Source: Paenibacillus albus
GTDB lineage: Bacteria > Bacillota > Bacilli > Paenibacillales > Paenibacillaceae
Length of the DNA stretch: 64,000 bases
Direction of reading: 5' to 3'
Assembly (NCBI RefSeq): GCF_003952225.1
Contig: NZ_CP034437.1
Span: forward strand, 5,160,501-5,224,500
The notes beneath the pieces were generated by a model. That model was not told the DNA's origin and did no database searches. It was given only the letters and a program-made list of their open reading frames with translations. Positions 1-7,709 of the stretch are shown in pieces. Positions within the stretch are counted from its first letter, which is position 1, and each line of letters starts with the position of its first letter. Position numbers and translations under genes: made by a program.

Positions 1-60
1 AAAACCGCCCGGGCCAGCGGCGCTGCAATGAAGCAGCACGGCAAGCTCGGACGGTATTAA
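1..60 (+). CDS. C-terminal tail of a gene cut by the left edge
   Basis: The frame from base 1 is open for 19 codons and ends in TAA at 58-60 (tail ...KQHGKLGRY). It converges on the alpha-galactosidase gene with only 9 bases between the stops, the packing expected of two real genes. Too little protein is left to name a family. A chance open frame of this length cannot be excluded. Confidence 0.4.
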   Translation, partial: KTARASGAAMKQHGKLGRY

Positions 61-69
61 GTGCATTGT

Positions 70-1371
70 TTATTTGTAATCTGGCAGCCAGTCGCCATGC
101 GCTTCGATCAAGTCGTCGCACAATGCTTTGATGTCGTCCATCGACAGCTCAGCGCCTGTGTGAGGATCAAGCATCGCTGCATGATAGATATGCTCGCGCT
201 TGCCAGTCATTGCCGCTTCGATCGTCAGAAGCTGCGTATTGATGTTCGTACGGTTCAGCGCAGCGCATTGTGGAGGCAGATCACCTACGAATGTCGGCGT
301 TACGCCGCTGCTGTCAACGAGGCAGGAAACCTCGACACAAGCTTCTTTCGGAAGATTCGTGATCAGGCCGGTATTCATTACGTTGCCGCCGATTTTGAAT
401 GGAACGTTCGTTTCAATCGCTTCGAAGATGTACGAAGCATACTCATGCGTACGTTTGTGCTGCAGCTCTGGATTGCTGACCAGTTCTTGCTTCAGCTTCT
501 TCCAGTTGCCGATTTGCTCGATGCAGCGGCGCGGATATTCATCCAGCGGAATGTTGAAGCGCTCGATCAGCTCCGGATAGTTGCGCTTGATGAAGTACGG
601 GTGGTACTCGGCATTATGCTCGGACGACTCGGTAATGTAGTAGCCGAAGTTGAGCATCATTTCATAACGAACCATGTCATGGTGCTTCTCGCTTTGCTTC
701 GCACGTGCACGGCGTTTGATTTCCGGATACAAGTCTACGCCGGAAGCGTCTTTCACTTCAAGAAGCCACGCCATATGGTTGATGCCGGCGATTTTGGATT
801 GAACGCCAGTCTTGTCCAGTCCCAAGTCTCTGAACAGATCAGATACGCATGCTTGAACGCTATGGCACAAGCCGACAGTTTGGATGCCGCCGTACGTATT
901 CATCACGTTCGTCAGAACCGCCATCGGATTCGTGTAGTTCAAGAACAATGCGTCTGGGCAAACTTCTTGCATATCTTCAGCAAAACCAAGCATAACCGGA
1001 ATCGTACGCAAGTTACGGAAAATACCGCCGATACCGACTGTATCCGCAATGGTTTGACGAAGGCCGTACTTCTTCGGAATTTCAAAATCCGTAATCGTAC
1101 AAGGGTCGTAGCCGCCGACTTGGATCGCGTTGACTACGTATTTGGCGCCGCGAAGCGCTTCCTTACGGTCGGAGTACGCCTTGATTGTCGACGTGCTGCC
1201 GCATGTGTTCTTAATATGATTCAGCATCGTCTCGGAGTCGGATAGACGTTCTGGGTTAATGTCGAACAGAGCAATCTCAAACCCTTGAAGGGCTGGTGTA
1301 TGTAATACATCCCCCAATACATTCTTCGCAAAAACGGTGCTTCCTGCGCCAATAAACGTAATTTTCGGCAT
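70..1371 (-). CDS. melA: GH4 family alpha-galactosidase (MelA-like)
   Basis: A 433-aa glycoside hydrolase family 4 enzyme. GH4 enzymes hydrolyse glycosides by a redox mechanism using NAD and a divalent metal, usually Mn2+, in the cytoplasm. Seen here are the N-terminal Rossmann motif (FIGAGSTVF, residues 6-14), the NPM segment near 148-150 and the metal-binding Cys169-His170 in GLCHS. The ATG at 1371 is preferred because GGGGAGG lies 6 bases upstream; a TTG five codons further out overlaps that ribosome binding site. The gene is divergent from an AraC regulator, its likely activator. The CHS metal motif and overall likeness favour alpha-galactosidase (MelA), but GH4 also holds alpha-glucosidases and glucuronidases, so the exact substrate is inferred. 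Confidence 0.88.
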   Translation of the reverse strand: MPKITFIGAGSTVFAKNVLGDVLHTPALQGFEIALFDINPERLSDSETMLNHIKNTCGSTSTIKAYSDRKEALRGAKYVVNAIQVGGYDPCTITDFEIPKKYGLRQTIADTVGIGGIFRNLRTIPVMLGFAEDMQEVCPDALFLNYTNPMAVLTNVMNTYGGIQTVGLCHSVQACVSDLFRDLGLDKTGVQSKIAGINHMAWLLEVKDASGVDLYPEIKRRARAKQSEKHHDMVRYEMMLNFGYYITESSEHNAEYHPYFIKRNYPELIERFNIPLDEYPRRCIEQIGNWKKLKQELVSNPELQHKRTHEYASYIFEAIETNVPFKIGGNVMNTGLITNLPKEACVEVSCLVDSSGVTPTFVGDLPPQCAALNRTNINTQLLTIEAAMTGKREHIYHAAMLDPHTGAELSMDDIKALCDDLIEAHGDWLPDYK

Positions 1372-1491
1372 GATGTGCCTCCCCAAATAATGTTCATTCT
1401 TGTAAGCGGATTAATGTCTTCTTCTATTCCTTACTATACGGCATGAATGAACGGTTTGAGTAGGATATAATGCATGTTTTATATGTACATT

Positions 1492-1510
1492 TGTAGTTTT
1501 TTAAACTACA
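1492..1510. promoter_or_regulatory. Palindrome in the melA/araC divergent promoter region
   Basis: TGTAGTTT and AAACTACA face each other across 3 bases. Further TGTAG copies lie at about 1515 and 1527. A TATAAT hexamer is at 1466-1471 on the plus strand. The repeats lie between the two divergent genes and are the obvious candidate binding site for the adjacent AraC protein. Binding is inferred, not shown. Confidence 0.45.
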
Positions 1511-1552
1511 CTACTTGTAGCAAAATGTAGTTGAAAGCGAGGCTTCCATCCT

Positions 1553-2434
1553 ATGAGCAAACTCAATGCACGCACAGCCGACCACTTCAAGTTCTCCGTC
1601 GTCAACAATACGCAGCCTGCTCAAGGCGAGCTGTCGGTTATGTTTGCCGGCGAAGGCAAGCCGATGCCTGGTCTCACGAACGGTCCCGCCGTGCATAACT
1701 ATTATCTGGTTCACACAGTCGTTTCGGGCCGCGGCATGTTCGAAATCAACGGGCAGCGATTTATATGCTCCAAAGGCGATACCTTCGTTATTTTTCCGGA
1801 CGAGCTGTTTACCTATATTCCTGATGAATCCGATCCGTGGCATTATATGTGGGTCGCCTTCAAAGGCCATATTTCCGAGCATTTGCTGCTCAGCCTAGGC
1901 ATTACGTCTGCGAATCCGATCGTCCACGCAGAGGACATCCGTTCGCTTGTTTCGTTGTATCGCAAGATGCGCGGCACGTTTGAACAGACTCCTTTTCCCG
2001 AGCTTGCGGATCTGGAAGCCGGAGGTTTGCTTCGCGTTTTTCTGAAGGAGCTCGGACAGCATAACGCCGGCAAGCTTGCTTTCAATTCGCTTGCGATCAT
2101 CCCGGATATTGAGCGGCAGATCAAGCAGGCCGTGCGCTGGCTTTCTTACCAATATGCGCAGCAAATTTCCATTGAAGATCTCGCGCGAAGTCTTGGCTAC
2201 CACCGAACGCATCTGTCCAAAATGTTCAAGCAGGTGACCGGCATTTCCCCGATGCAGTTTCTGCTGAAGGTACGGATGGAACGCGCCAAGGAGCTGCTCA
2301 ACGGCGAGATTCATCTGTCCATCGACCAAGTCGCTTCCTCTGTCGGCTACTCGGACGCGCTCTACTTCTCCAAGCAATTCCGCAAAACCTTCGGCCTCTC
2401 GCCTTCCGATTATCGGCAGCAGGTTCGTGCTTAA
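1553..2434 (+). CDS. AraC family transcriptional regulator with cupin sensor
   Basis: A 293-aa regulator. Residues about 40-110 form a cupin-type ligand pocket (alternating Gly/Phe strands with NGQRF and KGDTFVIFP), and about 190-290 hold two AraC helix-turn-helix units (ISIEDLARSLGYHRTHLSKMF, then a second one ending FGLSPSDYRQ). This layout is typical of regulators of raffinose/melibiose use in Firmicutes (MsmR/RafR type). The gene is divergent from melA across 181 bases with a TGTAGTTT palindrome, so control of melA is the likely role. A GAGG ribosome binding site precedes the ATG. The effector, perhaps an alpha-galactoside, is inferred from the neighbour only. Confidence 0.9.
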   Translation: MSKLNARTADHFKFSVVNNTQPAQGELSVMFAGEGKPMPGLTNGPAVHNYYLVHTVVSGRGMFEINGQRFICSKGDTFVIFPDELFTYIPDESDPWHYMWVAFKGHISEHLLLSLGITSANPIVHAEDIRSLVSLYRKMRGTFEQTPFPELADLEAGGLLRVFLKELGQHNAGKLAFNSLAIIPDIERQIKQAVRWLSYQYAQQISIEDLARSLGYHRTHLSKMFKQVTGISPMQFLLKVRMERAKELLNGEIHLSIDQVASSVGYSDALYFSKQFRKTFGLSPSDYRQQVRA

Positions 2435-2528
2435 CCAGCTTCTTCAAAAGCCTGGAAAGAGTGAAATGGACCACGGGGTGCCATCCTTAAAGTATGTAGC
2501 TTTTCGCATGACTTAAAGGAGGAAGCCC

Positions 2529-4172
2529 ATGTCACAACAATCTGTTGCCTCATCTAGGGAAGTGGAGCATTCGCAAGCAGCCTTCAAGCACCGAGGCATG
2601 CTTGTCACCGGACTCATCATTGCGATGCTGTTCGCCGCGCTTGATAACACCATTGTAGGTACCGCCATGCCGAAGATTATCGGCGAGCTCGGCGGCCTCA
2701 GCTTGTTAACGTGGGTGACGACCGCCTATATGCTTACGTCGACAACCGTTGTACCGATTGCCGGCAAGCTTGCCGATATGTTCGGACGCAAGCTGATTTA
2801 TGTTACGGGCATTATTATCTTTATTATTGGATCCGCGCTCTGCGGTATTTCGCAATCGATGGAACAGCTCATTATTTATCGCGGTATTCAAGGGATCGGC
2901 GGCGGCGTGATGATGCCGATGGCGATGATTATTATCGGGGACTTATTCACTGGTAAGCAGCGCGCGAAGTGGCAAGGTGTCTTTGGCGGCATCTTCGGCC
3001 TTTCTTCCGTTATCGGTCCGCAGATCGGCGGTTTCATCGTCGACAACTGGAATTGGAACTGGGTCTTCTACATTAACTTGCCTGTCGGCGTGCTCGCGCT
3101 TGTCTTTATTGTTCGCGGACTACCGAAGCATAGAGCGGTCGGCAAGCCTCAGATCGACTACGCTGGTATCGTCACGATGATCGTCGGCGTGGTCAGCTTG
3201 CTGCTTGCACTCTCGTTCGGGGGCAAAGACTATGCTTGGACATCCTGGCAAATTATCGGCTTGTTCGTCTTGGCGATCGTTTCGTTGTTCGCGTTCATCC
3301 GCATTGAGAGCCGAACAAAGGAACCGATTCTGCCTGTCCACTTGTTCAGGAATCGAATCTTCTCGACCGTTAACGGCGTCGGCTTCTTCCTTAGCCTCGG
3401 CATGTTCGGCGCGGTCGTATTCGTCCCGCTCTTCATGCAAGGTATTGTCGGTACGAGCGCTACCGCATCAGGCACCGTTATGATGCCAATGATGATCGCA
3501 CTTATCCTTGCAAGCATCCTCGGTGGACAAATCGTCTATAAGATTGGCCCTCGCCGCCAAATGGTCATCGGCATGCTAATTGCAGCCGTCAGCTTCTATC
3601 TGCTTTCGACGATGAATGAAGACACGACCAAGCTTATTGCTTCCTCCTACATGGTTATTATGGGCTTTGGTATCGGCCTTGTGATGCCGCTGCTCACGTT
3701 GGTGCTGCAAGAGAGCTTCAAGCGCGAGGAGCTCGGCGTCGTCACTTCATCCAGCCAATTCTTCCGCTCCATCGGCGGCACGTTCGGCATCACCATTCTT
3801 GGCGCCATTATGAACCATGTGTCAGGCAGCGAGCTGGATACGAAGCTGACGCCAATCATTGAGAAAATGCCGGATCAATTGGCTGATTTCAAAAAGTCGA
3901 TTATTGATATGATCCACACCGACCCGCACGGCCTGTACAACACGCTGCTCAATCCCGAAGCGCTGAAGAAGCTGCCGAAGGAAGCGGTCGAGACGATGGT
4001 TCCCATCTTGAAGTCGACCCTCGTTGACTCGTTACACAGCGTCTTCCTCTACGGTCTTCTGTTCATTATAGTCGGCGCTTTGCTTGCGATTCTGATCGGC
4101 AAAGTGAAGCTGTCGCAGCGTTCCAAAGAAGAGAAGAAGGAAGCCGCCATACAGTCGGTTGAGTCGCATTGA
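2529..4172 (+). CDS. DHA2 family (EmrB/QacA type) MFS multidrug exporter
   Basis: A 547-aa integral membrane protein with about 14 hydrophobic helices, the DHA2 layout of drug:H+ antiporters. Visible signatures are acidic FAALDNTIVGTAMPKI in helix 1, motif A (GKLADMFGRK) after helix 2 and motif C (GLSSVIGPQIGG) in helix 5. A long extracytoplasmic loop precedes the last helix. The start has a strong AAAGGAGG at 2514-2521. It stands alone between the AraC gene and a strong terminator, with no dedicated local regulator. Substrate unknown; the family exports lipophilic cations, antibiotics and dyes. Confidence 0.9.
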   Translation: MSQQSVASSREVEHSQAAFKHRGMLVTGLIIAMLFAALDNTIVGTAMPKIIGELGGLSLLTWVTTAYMLTSTTVVPIAGKLADMFGRKLIYVTGIIIFIIGSALCGISQSMEQLIIYRGIQGIGGGVMMPMAMIIIGDLFTGKQRAKWQGVFGGIFGLSSVIGPQIGGFIVDNWNWNWVFYINLPVGVLALVFIVRGLPKHRAVGKPQIDYAGIVTMIVGVVSLLLALSFGGKDYAWTSWQIIGLFVLAIVSLFAFIRIESRTKEPILPVHLFRNRIFSTVNGVGFFLSLGMFGAVVFVPLFMQGIVGTSATASGTVMMPMMIALILASILGGQIVYKIGPRRQMVIGMLIAAVSFYLLSTMNEDTTKLIASSYMVIMGFGIGLVMPLLTLVLQESFKREELGVVTSSSQFFRSIGGTFGITILGAIMNHVSGSELDTKLTPIIEKMPDQLADFKKSIIDMIHTDPHGLYNTLLNPEALKKLPKEAVETMVPILKSTLVDSLHSVFLYGLLFIIVGALLAILIGKVKLSQRSKEEKKEAAIQSVESH

Positions 4173-4186
4173 TTGCATTTCATGAT

Positions 4187-4225
4187 AAAGGCTTCGCCGC
4201 TATTGTAGCGGCGAAGCCTTTTTTG
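4187..4225 (+). terminator. Rho-independent terminator after the MFS gene
   Basis: A 16-bp perfect stem (AAAGGCTTCGCCGCTA) with a TTG loop is followed by a T run on the plus strand and an A run before it. It can serve both the exporter and the convergent YtxH gene. Confidence 0.9.
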
Positions 4226-4252
4226 CTGTTTTTGAATGAAGCGCCACGGTAA

Positions 4253-4675
4253 TTAGCCGATGGTTTGCAGTTCTTCTGCGCGCTCAGACACGATTTCTTC
4301 TGCTTTGTCTTGTACGGACTCAGCAGCTTCCTGCACGAGCTCGCCTGTTTCTTCCATAGCTTCGACTACACCGAGGTCGTCGCTGCCGGAACGCCAATTG
4401 CGTACGTTGTCGATCACTTGGCTTGCTGTATCTTTAGCTTTCGAAGCTGCCGTCGTTACGCCGCTGCCTACTTGCTTCGCAATCTTCGTTGTGCTCTCGC
4501 CTACTTGGGAAGCGATGCGTACTGTATGCTCAGATACCACCTGCGTGCCGTCAGCGATGTCCTTACGCAGCTCGCGTCCAGCCTTTGGTGCAAACAGCAA
4601 TGCTGTTACAGAACCGATTACTCCGCCTGCAATCGCGCCATATACGAAACCTTTAGTTCCACTTTTTTTCGCCAT
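4253..4675 (-). CDS. YtxH domain general-stress protein
   Basis: A 140-aa protein with an N-terminal glycine-rich membrane segment (residues 8-28, FVYGAIAGGVIGSVTALLFAP) followed by PKAGRELR, the signature of the YtxH family, then a long polar, apparently coiled-coil tail. YtxH-like proteins of Bacillus are part of the general stress response; their biochemical role is unknown. AAAGGAG precedes the ATG. It lies 20 bases downstream of a DUF948 protein gene on the same strand, and the YtxH/DUF948 pair is a familiar Firmicute arrangement, which supports one transcript. Confidence 0.85.
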   Translation of the reverse strand: MAKKSGTKGFVYGAIAGGVIGSVTALLFAPKAGRELRKDIADGTQVVSEHTVRIASQVGESTTKIAKQVGSGVTTAASKAKDTASQVIDNVRNWRSGSDDLGVVEAMEETGELVQEAAESVQDKAEEIVSERAEELQTIG

Positions 4676-4695
4676 TTTGAATACGCTCCTTTGTA

Positions 4696-5181
4696 TTAGA
4701 TAGTAGTATCCTGCCCTAGGTCATGACCTGAACATGCAGCGGCGCGGTTATCTTTTCGCTTCGTTTGCCAAAAATGCCACACCGCATAACCAACCTCTGC
4801 CCAGTCCATTGCCTCCGTAACTTGGTGCCTCAGCTTATCGCCGGATTTCGCTGCATGCCGCTCAACCGTATCGTTCAGCTCAGTAGTTAGCCGGCTCACC
4901 GTCAAGGACAGCTGGCTGGCTGAATCTCCAATGCGGCGCGTCGCATCTGATAGCCGGGACACGCCTTCCAGCTGCTTCTGCACATTACGCATCGTCGCTG
5001 TCATCGGATCAAGCAGCTCGCATACTTGCTCTTTGGCAACTGCCGTATGATGTTCCATCGCCTCAGCCGCCGTGAGCAGCTTCGCCAGCTTACGGTCCGC
5101 CGAGCGCAGCCAAAGTAAAATACCTACAACAAGCGCAACGAACGCCGCTACCGCAATTGCCTCAAGCCATGTTTCCATCAT
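4696..5181 (-). CDS. DUF948 domain membrane protein
   Basis: A 161-aa protein with an N-terminal transmembrane helix (residues about 5-25) and a long helical region of small polar residues with heptad character (about 45-120), as in DUF948 proteins. The start at 5181 is preferred over the frame opening at 5211 because AGGAGGTGCC sits directly before ATGATG. Function is unknown. It precedes the YtxH gene in what looks like a two-gene operon, so an envelope or stress role is likely but inferred. Confidence 0.8.
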   Translation of the reverse strand: MMETWLEAIAVAAFVALVVGILLWLRSADRKLAKLLTAAEAMEHHTAVAKEQVCELLDPMTATMRNVQKQLEGVSRLSDATRRIGDSASQLSLTVSRLTTELNDTVERHAAKSGDKLRHQVTEAMDWAEVGYAVWHFWQTKRKDNRAAACSGHDLGQDTTI

Positions 5182-5278
5182 GGCACCTCCTTCTCGTAAG
5201 CCCCAGGGCAAATGCCCATTTTCTTACTGACATAATACCCACTATAGGCTTGACTTGACACTCCAATTGCGAAAAAAA

Positions 5279-5309
5279 TTGGGCTAGCGCCCTGATGGCA
5301 CTAGCCCAA
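5279..5309 (-). terminator. Hairpin with T run ending the structured region
   Basis: TTGGGCTAG arms are extended by GCGCC/GGCAC with one mismatch. The minus strand continues into AATTTTTTT. It lies upstream of the DUF948 gene, so it would end a transcript coming from the structured region or act as a leader attenuator. Confidence 0.65.
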
Positions 5310-5570
5310 ACGTAATAGATGCGCGTTATTTTACCGTCCTTGGAGGTACGCCAAGGACGCTCCTTCTCCCCCCACAAGGGGGCTGGCATTTATGCACTAC
5401 AGTCTTTTTTAGCTTTGGTGAAACCAAAAGCGAAGCGGTCGAATGATTCTGTAGAAGCGTCAGCGTTCGCCTTTGTAGTCGGATTCCAACCATGTTCCAA
5501 TTGTTCAAAGGGAATCCGAATACAACAGCGATCGAAAGAACATTCGACTGCGCAGCGGTAATGGTTTTCA
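5279..5570 (-). ncRNA. Candidate structured RNA or mobile palindromic element (unexplained)
   Basis: Most of the gene-free stretch 5182-5657 is palindromic. Read on the minus strand it holds a long imperfect hairpin (5421-5567; nested arms GTCGAATG 5438-5445 / CATTCGAC 5541-5548 and CGGATTCC 5480-5487 / GGAATCCG 5511-5518, plus shorter pairs). Next come a GGGGG/CCCCC hairpin (5368-5382), a 9-bp hairpin (5335-5343 / 5351-5359) and finally a 13-bp hairpin (5279-5309) followed by seven T's, which looks like an intrinsic terminator. No convincing protein is encoded. It could be a small RNA of roughly 290 nt or a non-autonomous repeat element. No known RNA family was recognised. Confidence 0.35.
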
Positions 5571-5571
5571 A

Positions 5572-5627
5572 GGTTTCAGGTTTCAGGTTTCAGGTTTCAG
5601 GTTTCAGGTTTCAGGTTTCAGGTTTCA
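5572..5627. repeat. Eight perfect tandem copies of GGTTTCA
   Basis: The heptamer GGTTTCA is repeated eight times without error and is flanked on both sides by degenerate copies (GGTTTTCA before, AGTTTTCA after). The 7-bp period would shift any reading frame, so it is non-coding. It lies between the structured region and the terminator of the SufR-like gene. Copy number is likely to vary by slippage. Confidence 0.9.
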
Positions 5628-5642
5628 AGTTTTCAGTCAGCA

Positions 5643-5671
5643 ACAAAAAAGGCCGTCCTAAAGGACAGCCC
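5643..5671 (-). terminator. Terminator overlapping the stop of the SufR-like gene
   Basis: On the minus strand GGCTGTCC and GGACGGCC pair around a short loop and are followed by TTTTTTG. The stem includes the last codons and the stop codon at 5658-5660. Confidence 0.8.
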
Positions 5672-6335
5672 CCACTTTTCCTATTCGATAGCTGCACTTG
5701 CCGCCACCTTTTGCCAAGCACTCCGTCCGTTCAACGTCTGTGCCGAGCAGCTGTTGGAACAAGGTCAGCTCGCAGCCGCAAGCTTGCTGATAACGGTTCG
5801 CCACCTGGGCAATCGGACAGTTATACTCATGCAGCACAATGCCGCCTTCATCCGTCTCCACCTGCACCATGTAGCCGCCGTCGTTCTGGATCACCGCAAG
5901 CTCCGTTACTTTCTGCTCCAGTGTCTTGCCTTCCATCCGGTGCGCGTACCGGTCAATGAGCTTCCTTTTACGGCCTTCAAACAATCGGTCAACGATTAGT
6001 GCCGTCTCCGGATCGTCCTCCAGCTCCTCCAGAAAATCAAGCGCAAGTACGTGGTAGTTCTTCGGGAACAAGAGCTCGGCCTGCTCAGTCAGACTGAACA
6101 TATGCGTCGGTCTGCCCATTGCCTGACGGACAACGGTGGGCGTTATGAGTCCGTCACGTTCGAGCGTACTCAAGTGGCGCCGTACGGCCATTTCCGTAAT
6201 TTGCAGCTGCTTGGCCAGCTCGCCTGCATTCATTTGCCCGTTCGTCTTCAGCAAGAAAAGCACAGTCTGCCGCGTCGAGCCTTCCTGCCGGAATGCCTGC
6301 TTCTTCTGCGAGAACGGCGTCCCATCCTGTTCCAT
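5658..6335 (-). CDS. HTH regulator with C-terminal cysteine cluster (SufR-like)
   Basis: A 225-aa regulator. Residues about 20-75 form a DeoR/ArsR-like winged helix (AKQLQITEMAVRRHLSTLE). The C-terminal part carries Cys173, Cys186, Cys188, Cys206 and Cys214. SufR-type repressors coordinate a 4Fe-4S cluster through four C-terminal cysteines with spacing x12, x13, x14. Here the first spacing (x12) matches but the later ones differ, so Fe-S or other metal sensing is plausible rather than certain. The ATG at 6335 follows AAGGTGG; a TTG start 13 codons upstream has no ribosome binding site. No suf genes are nearby, so the target is unknown. Confidence 0.75.
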   Translation of the reverse strand: MEQDGTPFSQKKQAFRQEGSTRQTVLFLLKTNGQMNAGELAKQLQITEMAVRRHLSTLERDGLITPTVVRQAMGRPTHMFSLTEQAELLFPKNYHVLALDFLEELEDDPETALIVDRLFEGRKRKLIDRYAHRMEGKTLEQKVTELAVIQNDGGYMVQVETDEGGIVLHEYNCPIAQVANRYQQACGCELTLFQQLLGTDVERTECLAKGGGKCSYRIGKVGAVL

Positions 6336-6424
6336 TCCAATCACCACCTTAATCGTTCCAGCCCCTACTAGCAAATGTAACTCATTTTCACCTTTTCGTA
6401 AATCGACGAAAGCTTAGGTTCTGA

Positions 6425-6850
6425 CTATTCCCCAAGCTCCTGCACCAAATACGATTCCACCGCCGCTTTAAAAGCCGTCAGTGTATGAGGCAGCACAGCC
6501 GCAAGAGGATGATGCTCGCCTCTTGTCCACTCAAAATAATCCTGCACGAGCGGCTTACGCAAGCGGACCAGTTCAAGCAAGTTCTCCTGCAGCTCTGCCG
6601 GGAATACGCCTTCGCCAGCAATGATCGTAATAATATCCTCGTAGCTGCTCGCATCCCGCATAATGAAGCCATCAATCAGGTAGCTGCCGATATCGGTGAC
6701 GGTTTCGACTGCCAGATGGAGCGCGCGCTCCTGAGCAAGTCCTTGAAGCAGGCTGCCGTCCCAGCTTTGTTGCAGCAATTGCAGCGCTGCAACAACTTCG
6801 GGAATGACCTGCAAACGCACATTCAATTGTTCACGATTCACATAATACAT
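6425..6850 (-). CDS. DUF86 / HepT-like HEPN protein lacking the catalytic His
   Basis: A 141-aa all-helical protein of the DUF86 (YutE/HepT-like) family. Active HepT toxins carry R-x4-H-x-Y. Here the matching stretch is R98-KPLV-Q103-D-Y105, so the histidine is Gln, arguing against ribonuclease activity. No MntA/MNT antitoxin gene adjoins it. It is the last of three closely spaced minus-strand genes (Dabb protein, 37-aa membrane peptide, this gene; gaps 18 and 22 bases). AGGAG lies 10 bases before the ATG. In Firmicutes such single DUF86 proteins are chromosomal housekeeping genes of unknown role. Confidence 0.75.
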   Translation of the reverse strand: MYYVNREQLNVRLQVIPEVVAALQLLQQSWDGSLLQGLAQERALHLAVETVTDIGSYLIDGFIMRDASSYEDIITIIAGEGVFPAELQENLLELVRLRKPLVQDYFEWTRGEHHPLAAVLPHTLTAFKAAVESYLVQELGE

Positions 6851-6872
6851 ACTGCCAAATCTCCTGTTCTGC

Positions 6873-6986
6873 TTATGACCGTTTCGTTTTGTTTTTACGT
6901 GCTTTGCGCTTGAGCCACACGGCCATCACGATCGCACTAATAATAATGACTATGAGATAAGTCATCATTTCAAATACGTCACCCAT
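6873..6986 (-). CDS. 37-aa single-pass membrane peptide
   Basis: A short open frame begins MGDVFEMMTYLIV, continues with an uninterrupted hydrophobic helix (residues about 8-25) and ends in a very basic tail (WLKRKARKNKTKRS). This gives a classic small membrane protein with the C-terminus inside. AAAGGACGG precedes the ATG by about 8 bases, and the frame fits exactly between the Dabb gene (18 bases upstream) and the DUF86 gene (22 bases downstream). No homologue was recognised. Spacing, ribosome binding site and charge pattern together support that it is translated. Confidence 0.65.
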   Translation of the reverse strand: MGDVFEMMTYLIVIIISAIVMAVWLKRKARKNKTKRS

Positions 6987-7004
6987 TGTATAAGCCGTCC
7001 TTTA

Positions 7005-7292
7005 CTACGATTCGAAGTCTACGCTTGCAGAAGCTTCGCGAACTTCAGTCATATGCGCGATAACCTCTTTATGTACAGGGTGTACCTGGTAAGCAGCGAG
7101 CGTTTCCATCGATTCAAATTTTGTAATGAGTGCAATGTGGTAAGAACGCTCGGAATGCAGCACGTCAGTCCCTACTTCGATCGAGAGCAGCTCATCAATC
7201 TTGCCTTCCATATTCTTCAGCACTTGAACCGTGCGTTCAACGCTCTCCGGGCTGCCATCCTTCAACTTAAACAATACGATATGCGTAATCAT
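7005..7292 (-). CDS. Dabb (stress-responsive alpha/beta barrel) family protein
   Basis: A 95-aa protein beginning MITHIVLFKLKDGS, the hallmark N-terminus of the Dabb dimeric alpha-beta barrel family, with HIALITKFES and a conserved histidine in the terminal half (VHPVHKEV). Family members range from stress proteins to cyclases; activity here is unknown. The start at 7292 is chosen from the family start and an AAGGGAG upstream. It is first in a tight cluster with the 37-aa peptide and the DUF86 protein. Confidence 0.85.
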   Translation of the reverse strand: MITHIVLFKLKDGSPESVERTVQVLKNMEGKIDELLSIEVGTDVLHSERSYHIALITKFESMETLAAYQVHPVHKEVIAHMTEVREASASVDFES

Positions 7293-7402
7293 AATACGAA
7301 TCGCTCCCTTGTCAATGTAGTGAATTGAGAAACATCCTTTTGTCACATAATAACTCAAGGTGCCGTCATTCGGCAATCTTCCAGCAAAGGTGTGTGCAGC
7401 GT

Positions 7403-7660
7403 ATGCGATATCCGGTTACGATTGTAGCCACGCTGATCGGCTTCCTGTTATGCCTCTATAACTCCACAGGGTACGATCCGCATAACTTCGTCTTCTTCAT
7501 GTTCAGCGTGCCTGCCTGGTTCGCGGACATGATTATGGACATTCATAATGTGAATGTCTACTTCATGTACGTTCTGACGGTTGCCAGTTACGCTCTTCTT
7601 GGTTATATCTGCGACTGGGCAATTGCTCGAACAAGCGGGAAACGCCGTTCATACGACTAA
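7403..7660 (+). CDS. Small membrane protein, 85 aa
   Basis: An 85-aa protein with three hydrophobic segments (about residues 4-20, 27-45 and 54-76) and a basic C-terminus (GKRRSYD). AAGGTG lies 12 bases before the ATG at 7403, and a terminator follows directly. It is divergent from the Dabb gene. No family recognised; function unknown. Confidence 0.6.
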   Translation: MRYPVTIVATLIGFLLCLYNSTGYDPHNFVFFMFSVPAWFADMIMDIHNVNVYFMYVLTVASYALLGYICDWAIARTSGKRRSYD

Positions 7661-7676
7661 CTGTGAGTCTGCAAAA

Positions 7677-7705
7677 AAAAGGAGCCCCTAACGCGGCTCC
7701 TTTTT
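7677..7705. terminator. Bidirectional terminator
   Basis: AAAAGGAGCC and GGCTCCTTTTT enclose an 8-base loop between two convergent genes, with an A run on one side and a T run on the other. Confidence 0.9.
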
Positions 7706-7709
7706 ACTC

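Noticed and set aside
61..1245. Long plus-strand open frame opposite the GH4 gene
   Set aside because: Antisense to a clear enzyme gene, no domain, no ribosome binding site. It arises from codon bias of the real gene.
5326..5571. 81-codon minus-strand frame in the structured region
   Set aside because: It runs through several perfect hairpins, has no good ribosome binding site and no recognised domain. Treated as part of the palindromic element.
5572..5627. CRISPR array
   Set aside because: The 7-base units are contiguous without spacers and no cas gene is present.
6425..6850. Active HepT/MntA toxin-antitoxin pair
   Set aside because: The catalytic His is Gln and no MNT-domain antitoxin gene adjoins it.
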